Shown piece after piece: positions 1 to 7,529 of a stretch of 64,000 bases of DNA. Position 1 is the stretch's first letter; each line of letters starts with the position of its first letter. Under the pieces are notes generated by a model. It ran no database searches. It had not been told where the DNA came from and saw only the letters and a list, made by a program, of their open reading frames with translations. A program made the translations under genes and the position numbers. The DNA is from Hydrogenophilales bacterium (lineage in GTDB: Bacteria > Pseudomonadota > Gammaproteobacteria > Burkholderiales > Thiobacillaceae). The stretch spans positions 1 through 64,000 of the forward strand of contig JACPYT010000006.1 in the NCBI GenBank assembly GCA_016195805.1, given 5' to 3'.

Positions 1-1
1 C

Positions 2-637
2 GGCTCGCGCGAGTTCGCGGACATGGACATCCCGTTCGCCTGCGTCGCCGCCGACATCGAGACCGGCGAGGAGGTCGTGCTCCGCTCCGGCCGCGTCGCC
101 GAGGCCATCCGCGCCTCCTGCGGCCTGCCCATCATCTTCGTGCCCACGCAGATCAACGGCCGCTACCTCGTCGACGGCGGCCTGGTCAACCCGGTGCCGG
201 TGTCGCTATGCCGGGCAATGGGAGCCGACCTCGTGATTGCGGTCGATCTGAACGCCGACCTGCTCGGACGCCACCTCAAGCCCAGGCCCGCCAAAGCCAC
301 AAGCGCGCACAAACCAGCCGAGCCGGAAACCCTGACCGATACCGTGATGGCGCGCATCCAGATGGGGATGGCGCAACTCGGCATCAATCACGGCGATGCA
401 CCCAGGCCGCCCGCCATGCTCGATGTGCTGGCGAGCAGCATCAACATCATGCAGGTGCTGATCACGCGCAGCCGGCTGGCGGGCGAGCCGGCCGACGTGA
501 TGATCACTCCCCTGCTGGCAGACCTGGATTTGATGGATTTTCACCGCGGCAGCGTCGCCATCGACGCCGGGCGCCAGGCTGTCGAGTTCGTCCTGCCAGC
601 TTTGCGGGCACGCCTGAATGGCGCGAATGGCGCTTGA
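2..637 (+). CDS. Patatin-like phospholipase, C-terminal part (5' end outside window)
   Basis: The open frame runs in from the left edge; the first visible Met (position 23) is internal, because codons upstream of it are open and read like the same protein. The sequence holds the C-terminal part of the patatin fold. The DGG motif (in LVDGGLVNPVPV, about residue 50 after the Met) carries the catalytic Asp of the Ser-Asp dyad. The GXSXG nucleophile elbow would lie upstream, outside the window. Bacterial members of this group are lipid acyl hydrolases; the substrate cannot be read from this fragment. Confidence 0.85.
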   Translation, partial: GSREFADMDIPFACVAADIETGEEVVLRSGRVAEAIRASCGLPIIFVPTQINGRYLVDGGLVNPVPVSLCRAMGADLVIAVDLNADLLGRHLKPRPAKATSAHKPAEPETLTDTVMARIQMGMAQLGINHGDAPRPPAMLDVLASSINIMQVLITRSRLAGEPADVMITPLLADLDLMDFHRGSVAIDAGRQAVEFVLPALRARLNGANGA

Positions 638-652
638 TCGCGAAAATCCGGG

Positions 653-925
653 TCAGGGTGTGCGTGCGAACAGCGCCAGCTTGCGCGCGCGATCCAGCCG
701 TTTGATCGCCGCCTCACGGCGCGCTGCCTCGGCGCGGTTGGCTGCGGCTTCGGCATAGACCAGTTCCACGGGACGCCGGCTGCGCGTGTAGCGCGCACCC
801 AGTCCGGTGTCACCATTGTGTTCGGCGACACGGCGGACAACGTCGGTCGTGATGCCGGTATAGAGCGAACCGTCGGCGCAGCGCAGCATGTAGACCCACC
901 ACACGGCGCCCGAAGCAGTCGGCAT
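653..925 (-). CDS. GIY-YIG nuclease family protein (YhbQ-like)
   Basis: Small 90-residue protein consisting of one GIY-YIG domain: the VYMLRCADGSLYTGITTD segment near the N-terminus, then the conserved Arg region RRVAEHN and a basic C-terminus. I chose the ATG at 925 because the domain begins right after it and it lies 7 bp downstream of the HDOD gene stop, suggesting co-transcription. Stand-alone GIY-YIG proteins of this size are usually uncharacterised putative DNA nucleases. The longer frame upstream runs inside the HDOD gene and is not family-like. Confidence 0.85.
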   Translation of the reverse strand: MPTASGAVWWVYMLRCADGSLYTGITTDVVRRVAEHNGDTGLGARYTRSRRPVELVYAEAAANRAEAARREAAIKRLDRARKLALFARTP

Positions 926-932
926 GCTCAGA

Positions 933-2288
933 TCATACGTCGGCGGAGAGCTGTTGCGCCCACAGCAGCGCATCCATGTGCACGCCGTTGATGTCGGCGA
1001 CGTCGCGTCCGATCTGTGCAGCCAGGGTTTCGATGCTGCTCTGGTCTTCCTGCTCGCAGGCAATGGCCAGCGCCAGGTAGGGTGCATAGGGTCCGCGCTG
1101 CGACACGATGGCTTCGGTGATTTCGGCCGGCAGGCTGATCTGCTTCAGCACCTGCTCCATCGGCATGCGCATCACCACGTCGAGCAGCGAAAACAGCCCG
1201 GCGACGAAAATTTCGTCGCGCGCCTTGGCAAACAGCGCGCGGCCGGCCAGCTGCTCGGCTACCCGCCCACGCACCAGGGCATTTTCCAGCACAGCCTGGT
1301 CGAGTTCCTGGGCCTGGCCGCCCGTGAACAGGATCAGCGTGAGCCAGCGATACAGCTTGTCCTGGCCCATCACCATCAGCGCCTGCTCGATGCCGCCGAC
1401 CTTGTTCATCAGCCCCATGCCGGGGGAATTGACATAGCGCAGCAAGCGGACCGACAGCGCCGGGTCGTGGCGGAATTGTGCTGCCAGTTCCGGCTGTTCG
1501 GCACCGGTGCGCACCCGGTTCATCAGATCCAGCACCTTGGCGCGCGAGGGTCCCATCGCGGGACTGCCGAGGTTTTCGCGGCGGGTGATGAAGGGCCCCA
1601 TGAACAGCGCACACTGCAGCTTGTGGCACATGTGGAACGCTTCCAGCGTCTGCACGTCGGTCGCGACAAAACGTTTGCCTGCGGCCAGCTTGGACACGGC
1701 GGCCATCTGGGCGGTAATGGCGGGAATGTCCTCGCTGCTGACGTCCATCACCACATAATCGGCATGCTGCAGCAGCGCATGCCGTTCGGGGCGCATGACC
1801 GCGTCCGCCTGCACCGCAAAATTGAACCCGCGCGATTTCAGCTCGGCCAGTCGCGCCAGCAGGGGGGCATCGACGGCGACCCCGGCGTCGAGATTCAGGA
1901 GCCAGACCGTGCCGGCGGCCGGCCATTCCTCGATGAGCGGGTGATTCAGGGTGGCAGGCGCAATCGGCACGAACGCCAAGCGCTGCCCCAGCATGCGCGC
2001 AATATCCATGCGCTGCAGGTTGCCCAGCAGGGTCTCGTCATAGAGGCGCTGCATGTCGGGCAGGGCCACTTCGCTCTGCTCGTCGGGCGTTCGGCGCAGC
2101 ATGAAGGTATAACCCGCCACTTTCTGGTCGCGGCCCAGCATGGCCTCGCGACGCATCACCGACGGCGCTTTTTCAGCCGGCTTCGAGGTCGGTTTGGCCG
2201 CAGGCTCGGCCGCTACCGCGGCACGCGGCGCCGGCGCCGGCGACGGGGCCTGCTCCTTGTTGAACATTCCGACAAGACGATTCAGCAC
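933..2288 (-). CDS. HDOD domain protein with degenerate EAL-like N-terminal half (YuxH type)
   Basis: After a Pro/Ala-rich linker comes a region resembling a degenerate EAL phosphodiesterase domain, then an HDOD domain (from about residue 250; FRHDPALSVRLLRYVNSP). Such proteins are signalling scaffolds rather than proven enzymes; no intact EAL catalytic set is visible. The frame is open up to an ATG at 2525, but that start would collide with the divergent gene. I prefer the GTG at 2288 (451 aa), which has GGAGGA seven bases upstream; an ATG at 2267 is the other option. The GIY-YIG gene follows 7 bp downstream. Confidence 0.8.
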   Translation of the reverse strand: MLNRLVGMFNKEQAPSPAPAPRAAVAAEPAAKPTSKPAEKAPSVMRREAMLGRDQKVAGYTFMLRRTPDEQSEVALPDMQRLYDETLLGNLQRMDIARMLGQRLAFVPIAPATLNHPLIEEWPAAGTVWLLNLDAGVAVDAPLLARLAELKSRGFNFAVQADAVMRPERHALLQHADYVVMDVSSEDIPAITAQMAAVSKLAAGKRFVATDVQTLEAFHMCHKLQCALFMGPFITRRENLGSPAMGPSRAKVLDLMNRVRTGAEQPELAAQFRHDPALSVRLLRYVNSPGMGLMNKVGGIEQALMVMGQDKLYRWLTLILFTGGQAQELDQAVLENALVRGRVAEQLAGRALFAKARDEIFVAGLFSLLDVVMRMPMEQVLKQISLPAEITEAIVSQRGPYAPYLALAIACEQEDQSSIETLAAQIGRDVADINGVHMDALLWAQQLSADV

Positions 2289-2523
2289 GCTGCATTCCTC
2301 CATCACAAACTCTTGGACATCGAAGGAGGAAACGGCAGCGGCGGACAGGACTGAAGCCTGCGCGCGCACTTTTTTTACCCGCCAGGATTGCAGCGTGCGC
2401 TTGGCCGGGCCGATGTCGGTGGAAAGAAGCGATGCGGCCTCGCCGTTTGCCTGGATGAGCACCGCCCGCAGCGACACCACGCCCCCGCTTTGAATAGGTC
2501 CTGGCGTGATGTAGAGTTTATTC

Positions 2524-3489
2524 ATGCTGATCGAATGCTACGCCCAGCGCCTGCTCAATCCGTTTCGCGGAGCGGTGCACATCATTCGATACCAATCGGC
2601 CGAGGCGGTAACGACCGACGGCATCGAATGGGACATCTACGTGGCCAACGACGCCCTGCTCGACGGCCTGGGGCGTGCCGGGCGGCGGGCGCAGATTTCC
2701 GATATCCGCTACGGCCACTGGTCGGCGGAAAAAGGCCTGAAACGCGGCCCGCTCTTTCCCTCGGACGATTTCAAGCGGCTGGAAGACATGGGCGCCGTGG
2801 TGTACGAACACCTGCTCAAGGTGCATCGCGAGGCGCCCTTCGCCTTCCGCGACCAGTTCGAGCTCTGGCTGCTCGACCGGCACGACCAGCCGCTCGCGCT
2901 GTTGCACAGCGTGCGCACCGACATCGAAACCGACACCAAACCGCCGCTCGACTGGCGTGCCGGCATGGCGGCACAGGAACATTTCCAGAGCGCTGCGGTG
3001 GCCGATCTGAACGAGCCAGCCGGCGTGTATCTGACGCGCCACGTGAACAACCTCGCCGGCGGCGTGGTGCAATGGTTCCGTCGCTCGGATGACGGGGCGG
3101 GGCTGGGGCTGCATACGCTCAAAGGCGGCGACCACCTGCGCGGTCGCGTGCTCGATGCCGACGCCTTTCCCCAGCTGTTCATCTCCACCGCGGACATGGA
3201 CGATGCGCACACCCGGCTGGTGCACGACTATCATGCCTGGCAAGCGCCGTGGATGCTGCTGCTGCCGCACCTCGACGTTGCCACCCGCAGCAGGCTCGAA
3301 GCCTGCGCCTGCCAGCAGGCCGAGCTGATCGAAAAACACTGCCGGCTCTATCCCGTCGTGATCGATCGCCCCGCGCTGCATGCCGCGCGCGTCGAGGCGG
3401 CGCTGGTGCGCAGCCAGCCGTGCAAGAAGCCGGAGAACGAGGTCATGCCGATGTATTACATCGAGCTCGGCGTCAGCGCGGACGAATAA
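2524..3489 (+). CDS. Conserved hypothetical protein
   Basis: A 321-residue soluble protein with no signal peptide or membrane segment and no motif I recognise. It is rich in charged and aromatic residues and has a Cys pair near the C-terminus (ACACQQ). The ATG at 2524 overlaps, on opposite strands, with an ATG of the divergent HDOD frame, so one of those two is not a true start. There is no strong ribosome binding site. It stands alone between the HDOD gene and a convergent gene. Function not assigned. Confidence 0.7.
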   Translation: MLIECYAQRLLNPFRGAVHIIRYQSAEAVTTDGIEWDIYVANDALLDGLGRAGRRAQISDIRYGHWSAEKGLKRGPLFPSDDFKRLEDMGAVVYEHLLKVHREAPFAFRDQFELWLLDRHDQPLALLHSVRTDIETDTKPPLDWRAGMAAQEHFQSAAVADLNEPAGVYLTRHVNNLAGGVVQWFRRSDDGAGLGLHTLKGGDHLRGRVLDADAFPQLFISTADMDDAHTRLVHDYHAWQAPWMLLLPHLDVATRSRLEACACQQAELIEKHCRLYPVVIDRPALHAARVEAALVRSQPCKKPENEVMPMYYIELGVSADE

Positions 3490-3550
3490 TCAGGCCGCGA
3501 TCTTGTCGACCGGGGGTAAAGACTCTCGGGTAAGACGGGAAGGGGCGGGA

Positions 3551-4018
3551 CTATTGCCGGGGCGCGAGTGCCTGCTCGATTTTCCCGCTGTCGACATATT
3601 TTTCCAGTTCGCCGAGGCCCCGGGTCACACCGGGATCGGTGAACAGTTCGCGGGCAGCGACCTGGCCCAGCATCTGGAAACCGGTCTGCACCGCGGCGGC
3701 GCCCTCGTATTTCACCGCCTGCTGCGCCTGTGCCCGACACGATACGGTGAGCAGTTTTTCGAACAATTGCGCCGTGGATCGGGTGATCTCGGCACGTTCC
3801 GCTTCGGTCACCGATGCGATCGACTTGACCGCAGGATGCAGGGCCGCGGTGGCGAACATCCATTTGACCAGCGCATTCTTGTCGGCCGCGGTCGTCGATT
3901 CGACCAGACACTTGGCCAGATCGTCCGAATACGGACCCGCCTGTGCCAGCCCGGCGCCCAGGGCCAGCACACCCAGGGCGGCCTGCCCCCATCTCATCAC
4001 CGAGCTTCGTTGCGTCAT
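3551..4018 (-). CDS. Secreted hypothetical protein
   Basis: A 155-residue protein with a Sec signal peptide (hydrophobic stretch GQAALGVLALGAGLAQA, cleavage expected after AQA), so it is probably periplasmic. Two Cys residues in the mature part (DLAKCLVES and LLTVSCRAQ) could form a disulfide. The ATG at 4018 follows GAGGA overlapping the stop of the upstream gcvR-like gene, so it is probably translated from the same mRNA. No domain recognised. Confidence 0.72.
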   Translation of the reverse strand: MTQRSSVMRWGQAALGVLALGAGLAQAGPYSDDLAKCLVESTTAADKNALVKWMFATAALHPAVKSIASVTEAERAEITRSTAQLFEKLLTVSCRAQAQQAVKYEGAAAVQTGFQMLGQVAARELFTDPGVTRGLGELEKYVDSGKIEQALAPRQ

Positions 4019-4028
4019 CACCGTGTCC

Positions 4029-4568
4029 TCACATCCGTACCGGTTCGAAAGTCGCGTCGAGATTCTGGTCGTCGCAATAATCCAGGAAATCGCCGCGCAG
4101 GGTGGCGATGTGGGCATCGGCGGGGATGCCAAGCGTCATGTGGACAGCGAACATCGGCGCGCCGGTATGCGGGGCGGGATAGGTTTCGGTGTCGAGCGCC
4201 TCGATGTTGATGTGCAGGCGCGCGAAGAAGTTGGCGAGGCTGTTGACGATGCCGGGCTGGTCGAGCGCGGCGACCTCGACGGTATAGGGAATCAGCGGCT
4301 TGTCGGCACGCGTCGGGCGAGTGCGCTGCTGGGTGAGCGACAGGCCGAGCTCTTCGGCAACCGCAGGAAGCCGCGCTTCCAGTTTGGCCAGGGCGTCCCA
4401 GCTCCCCGACACGCGCATCAGCAGCGCAAAGCGTCCGCCGAGTGCAGCCATGCGCGACTCTTCGATATTGCAGCCGGATTCGTTGATGCGGCGGGTAAAA
4501 CCTTCCACCAGGCCGATTTTGTCTTCGCCGCTGGCGGTGATGACGAGTGATTCGGTGTCGTTGGCCAT
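4029..4568 (-). CDS. ACT-domain protein, glycine cleavage repressor (GcvR) family
   Basis: 179 residues forming two tandem ACT domains: SLVITASGEDKIGLVEGFTR at the N-terminus and YTVEVAALDQPGIVNSLANF in the second half. This is the architecture of GcvR, which in Escherichia coli binds glycine and antagonises GcvA. No gcv gene is nearby, so the role here is inferred from family only. It starts 2 bp after the AI-2E permease stop and is followed closely by a secreted protein gene, so the three are likely one transcript. Confidence 0.82.
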   Translation of the reverse strand: MANDTESLVITASGEDKIGLVEGFTRRINESGCNIEESRMAALGGRFALLMRVSGSWDALAKLEARLPAVAEELGLSLTQQRTRPTRADKPLIPYTVEVAALDQPGIVNSLANFFARLHINIEALDTETYPAPHTGAPMFAVHMTLGIPADAHIATLRGDFLDYCDDQNLDATFEPVRM

Positions 4569-4570
4569 GC

Positions 4571-5596
4571 TTAAATTAACTCCCGGTCGGACAGTTCTTT
4601 TTTGATATAGGCGTAAATGATCGGCGCGGCGATGACGCCTTGCACGCCGAACGCGGCTTCCATCACCAGCATGGCGACCAGCAGTTCCCATGCGCGCGCC
4701 TGGATCTGCCCCCCGATGATACGGGCATTCACGAAATATTCGAGCTTGTGAATGAAGATCAGGAATCCCAGCGATGCGGCGGCGACATGCAGCGATTGCG
4801 ACAGCGAAATGATGACGATCACGCTGTTGGAAATGAGATTGCCCAATACCGGTATCAGGCCGACCACGAAGGTGACCAGAATCATGGTCTTGGTGAAGGG
4901 CAGGGATACGCCGAACGCGGGCAGCACTCCCAGCAGATAAACCCCGGTCAACAGCGCATTGAGCGCCGAGATGCGAACCTGCGCAAATACCACCCGGCGG
5001 AAGGCCTCGCCCAGGCGGTGCATGCGCTCGCACATGGCTTGCGCCAACGGCGCCAGCGTCTGGTGCGGGATCGCCTCGCGTAGCGCGATGAGGCTGCCGA
5101 TCATGAGTCCGAGCATGAAATGCAGCAGCGTGTGTCCGACGTCGCCGCTGAGCTTGCGGATTTCCAGTGCATGGTTGCGCAGCCATTCGACCAGTCCGGC
5201 ACGGATGACCGATTCGTCGCCTTGCGGCAGCCACGATGCTGCCCACTGCGGCAGCAGCCCGCGCGAGCTGTCGATGATCTCGGCCATTTTCGTCAGCAGC
5301 CCCGTCACGCTCCCTTCGGCCCGCAGATACACGATCGCCCCTGCGGTAAACCCGCCCAGTGCACCCAGCACGATCAGCGTGATGAGCGACACCACCAGCA
5401 CCTTGGCCCAGTTATGGCTGAGGCGGCCGATGACAAAACGCGGCGCCAGCAGGTGCACCAGCTGGACCACCAGCAATCCCGCCAGCAAGGCCGGGAGCAG
5501 GTGAAACATCAGGGTAAACAACAGTCCGGCCGCCATCAGCAGCCAGGCGGCGATCTGATAGCGGGTAACGGCGAAAGGCGCAGGGGTGGCAGTCAT
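4571..5596 (-). CDS. AI-2E family transporter (inner-membrane permease)
   Basis: 341-residue polytopic membrane protein with paired hydrophobic helices at the N-terminus, a long amphipathic middle region and a cluster of helices at the C-terminus ending in the family-typical VLGNLISNSVIVIIS and GVQGVIAAPIIYAYIKKEL segments. The family includes TqsA, and most members are exporters of unknown substrate; the AI-2 role should not be assumed. The ATG at 5596 removes an implausible Arg-rich leader. It is the first gene of a short minus-strand run with the GcvR-like gene. Confidence 0.85.
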   Translation of the reverse strand: MTATPAPFAVTRYQIAAWLLMAAGLLFTLMFHLLPALLAGLLVVQLVHLLAPRFVIGRLSHNWAKVLVVSLITLIVLGALGGFTAGAIVYLRAEGSVTGLLTKMAEIIDSSRGLLPQWAASWLPQGDESVIRAGLVEWLRNHALEIRKLSGDVGHTLLHFMLGLMIGSLIALREAIPHQTLAPLAQAMCERMHRLGEAFRRVVFAQVRISALNALLTGVYLLGVLPAFGVSLPFTKTMILVTFVVGLIPVLGNLISNSVIVIISLSQSLHVAAASLGFLIFIHKLEYFVNARIIGGQIQARAWELLVAMLVMEAAFGVQGVIAAPIIYAYIKKELSDRELI

Positions 5597-5734
5597 GGCC
5601 GCACAGTGCCAATAAAAACGCTGTACGGCAAGCGCCTGCGCCGGACCACGCTCAGGGCTGCGCGTTGGGGGATGTTCTGCGCGACTTCGGGACCAGGCCC
5701 CTGCACCACCGCAGCGCGCATCCGCACACCCCAT

Positions 5735-5761
5735 GAAAAAAGCCCGACGGCGAGGTCGGGC
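5735..5761 (-). terminator. Rho-independent terminator of the PEP-CTERM gene
   Basis: A 7-bp GC stem GCCCGAC/GTCGGGC (5742-5748 and 5755-5761) with a 6-base loop. On the minus strand it is followed by a run of six T, so it acts on transcripts from the PEP-CTERM gene ending at 5800. Confidence 0.85.
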
Positions 5762-5799
5762 CTGTTGTTTCGGCTGTCAGTCAATCGGAAGGGGAATGC

Positions 5800-6396
5800 T
5801 CAGGCCGCCTTGCGACGCAGCATGCCCATGCCGAGCAGGCCGAGCCCCAGCAGACCGACGGTGGCAGGTTCCGGAACCGAATTGTTCAGCGGCTGAAGCG
5901 ACAGGGACAGCGTATACGCACCCGAGCTTATCCCGGTCAGGTTGTCGATGTAGGACACCGCGCCCAACGAGGCAGGCGGCAGGCCATCCAGGAACCAGCC
6001 CTGGTTGCTGGCATCGAACGCATACATGGCATAGTCGCCGATACCGATGTAATAGGTGCCGGCGCCGATGGCGTAGCTCATCAAGGAATTCAGGCCGCCG
6101 CCCGAATCATCGTCGCCGGCCAGCGCGTTGAAGCCCGCATCGAACAGCCCGATGTTGGTGTCGATCTGGTTGCTTGTGGCTAGGATGGTCAGGGTGCCGG
6201 CGGAGCCGAACACCAGCTTGTAGACGTCGCCTGCGTCGCCCTGACCGATCGTGCCCTGGATGGTCATATCCGTCGCCAGTTGGGCCGAGGCCAGGAAATT
6301 CGAGGCATCGCCCGATTCGATATAGGCAGCCTGGGCCGACGCCATGACCGTTGCGAGCGCGATCGCCGCGCCCAGTTTATTCAAGGTTGATTTCAT
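5800..6396 (-). CDS. PEP-CTERM sorting domain protein with PPC-like beta-sandwich
   Basis: 198 residues. A signal peptide (about residues 1-23, ending SAQA) is followed by a repeat-poor beta-sandwich domain rich in Gly and Asp (LFDAGFNALAGDDDSGGG, GTYYIGIGDY) resembling pre-peptidase C-terminal/DVUA0089-type domains. The C-terminus is a textbook PEP-CTERM tail: VPEPA at about residue 174, a hydrophobic helix, then RRKAA. The protein should be exported, cleaved by exosortase and displayed or secreted with exopolysaccharide. GGAG lies 4-5 bases before the ATG at 6396. No exosortase gene is in this window. Confidence 0.9.
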   Translation of the reverse strand: MKSTLNKLGAAIALATVMASAQAAYIESGDASNFLASAQLATDMTIQGTIGQGDAGDVYKLVFGSAGTLTILATSNQIDTNIGLFDAGFNALAGDDDSGGGLNSLMSYAIGAGTYYIGIGDYAMYAFDASNQGWFLDGLPPASLGAVSYIDNLTGISSGAYTLSLSLQPLNNSVPEPATVGLLGLGLLGMGMLRRKAA

Positions 6397-6657
6397 TTTT
6401 CTCCGCATTTCTTGTGTCATTGCTTGTCTGACCCGGCTCCGCGCTTGAATTTGGCTGGCCGAGGCATGATGCAACACTAAGCACGTACCGTGCCATTGCG
6501 GATATGCGTTTCTTGAATTCCATTTCAATTCAATACGTTAAACGCCATTGTCAGGGCAGCCCCCTATCCGCGCGCGCCTGCGCCCATCCCGGTTTGTAAA
6601 ATTCCCCGACGTCCAGCGCCACTTGGCCCGCCGTCAGGTTTTGGCCATGCGCAGTCA

Positions 6658-7422
6658 TCATGGCTCAGCCTGGTAACCGAGTGCCGCACCGGTTTGGGTG
6701 GCGGCCAGCTTCAGCGCCTCGGCCCAGCCAGGCTTGTGACGGTCGGTCGGCGCCGAGATCGACAGGCCGGCGACCAGCTTGCCTTCGGCGTCGCGCACCG
6801 GCGCGCCGATGCAGGCCACCCCAAGTTCGGCTTCCTCGCGGTCATAGGCCAGCTGGGCGCGGCGTATGGTTTCCAGTTCGGCCGACAGGCGTGCCAGCGT
6901 GGTCAGGGTATTCGGCGTGTAGGCCGGCAAGCCGGTGCGCTCGGCGTAGCCCATCACCCCGCTGGGGCTGTCCTCGGCGAGGAAGATCTTGCCGACCGCG
7001 GTCACGTGCAGCGGCGCGTGCGCGCCGACCACCTGCACCACCTGGATCAGCGTCTGCCCGCCCGACACGCGCTCGACGTAGACCGCCTCGTCGCCGCGCC
7101 GCACGATCAGGTTGACCGTCTCGCCGGTCGCCTCGGCCAGTTGCTGCATGAAGGGCATGGCCACCTGACGGATATTCAGCCGTGCACGTAAGCGATTACC
7201 CACTTCCAGCCAGCGCACCCCCAGATCGTATTCGCCGGCACCGGTCTTCTCGACCAGGCCGTGTGCCATCAGTGCGCCGAGGATGCGATGCGCGCTGGCG
7301 GTATGCAGGCCGGCCTGTTCGGCCAGCCGGGTGAGGCTGACGGGGCCGGGTGCACGGGAGAGCACGCCGACCAGCGCCATGGCGCGGTCGAGTACCTGGA
7401 TGGAGGAGCTTGTGTTTTTCAT
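6658..7422 (-). CDS. IclR family transcriptional regulator
   Basis: 254 residues: N-terminal winged helix-turn-helix (about residues 10-65, VSLTRLAEQAGLHTASAHRILGAL) and a C-terminal IclR effector domain (from about 80, with VYVERVSGGQ, VTAVGKIFLA and GLSISAPTDR). It is divergent from the TPP enzyme-kinase-glcDEF operon, and the 107-bp gap between their starts contains several TTTCAC/GTGAAA dyads, so it most likely controls that operon and itself. The ligand may be glycolate, glyoxylate or a C4 acid; this is inference. Confidence 0.92.
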   Translation of the reverse strand: MKNTSSSIQVLDRAMALVGVLSRAPGPVSLTRLAEQAGLHTASAHRILGALMAHGLVEKTGAGEYDLGVRWLEVGNRLRARLNIRQVAMPFMQQLAEATGETVNLIVRRGDEAVYVERVSGGQTLIQVVQVVGAHAPLHVTAVGKIFLAEDSPSGVMGYAERTGLPAYTPNTLTTLARLSAELETIRRAQLAYDREEAELGVACIGAPVRDAEGKLVAGLSISAPTDRHKPGWAEALKLAATQTGAALGYQAEP

Positions 7423-7520
7423 AAAGTGAAAATTTATCACGCGATGTGAAATGGCCCGCAGTTTACTGCTTCAATACGTCCATCGTTTCACATCATGTGA
7501 AACATTTTCATATTGTGAAA
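7416..7520. promoter_or_regulatory. Cluster of IclR-type operator dyads
   Basis: The region between the divergent genes carries a repeated dyad. The best copy is TTTCACATCATGTGAAA at 7486-7502, 8-bp arms around one base with no mismatch. A second, TTTCATATTGTGAAA (7506-7520), touches the Shine-Dalgarno of the downstream gene. The half-site ATGTGAAA recurs at 7444-7451, paired with a weaker half around 7434-7440. A fourth, imperfect copy (7416-7432) overlaps the start codon of the iclR gene. The arrangement fits autoregulation and control of the operon. Confidence 0.7.
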
Positions 7521-7529
7521 GGAGTCGCC

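Noticed and set aside
924-2354. Plus-strand frame of 476 codons opposite the HDOD gene
   Set aside because: His/Gln-rich shadow frame; the minus strand has a recognisable HDOD protein.
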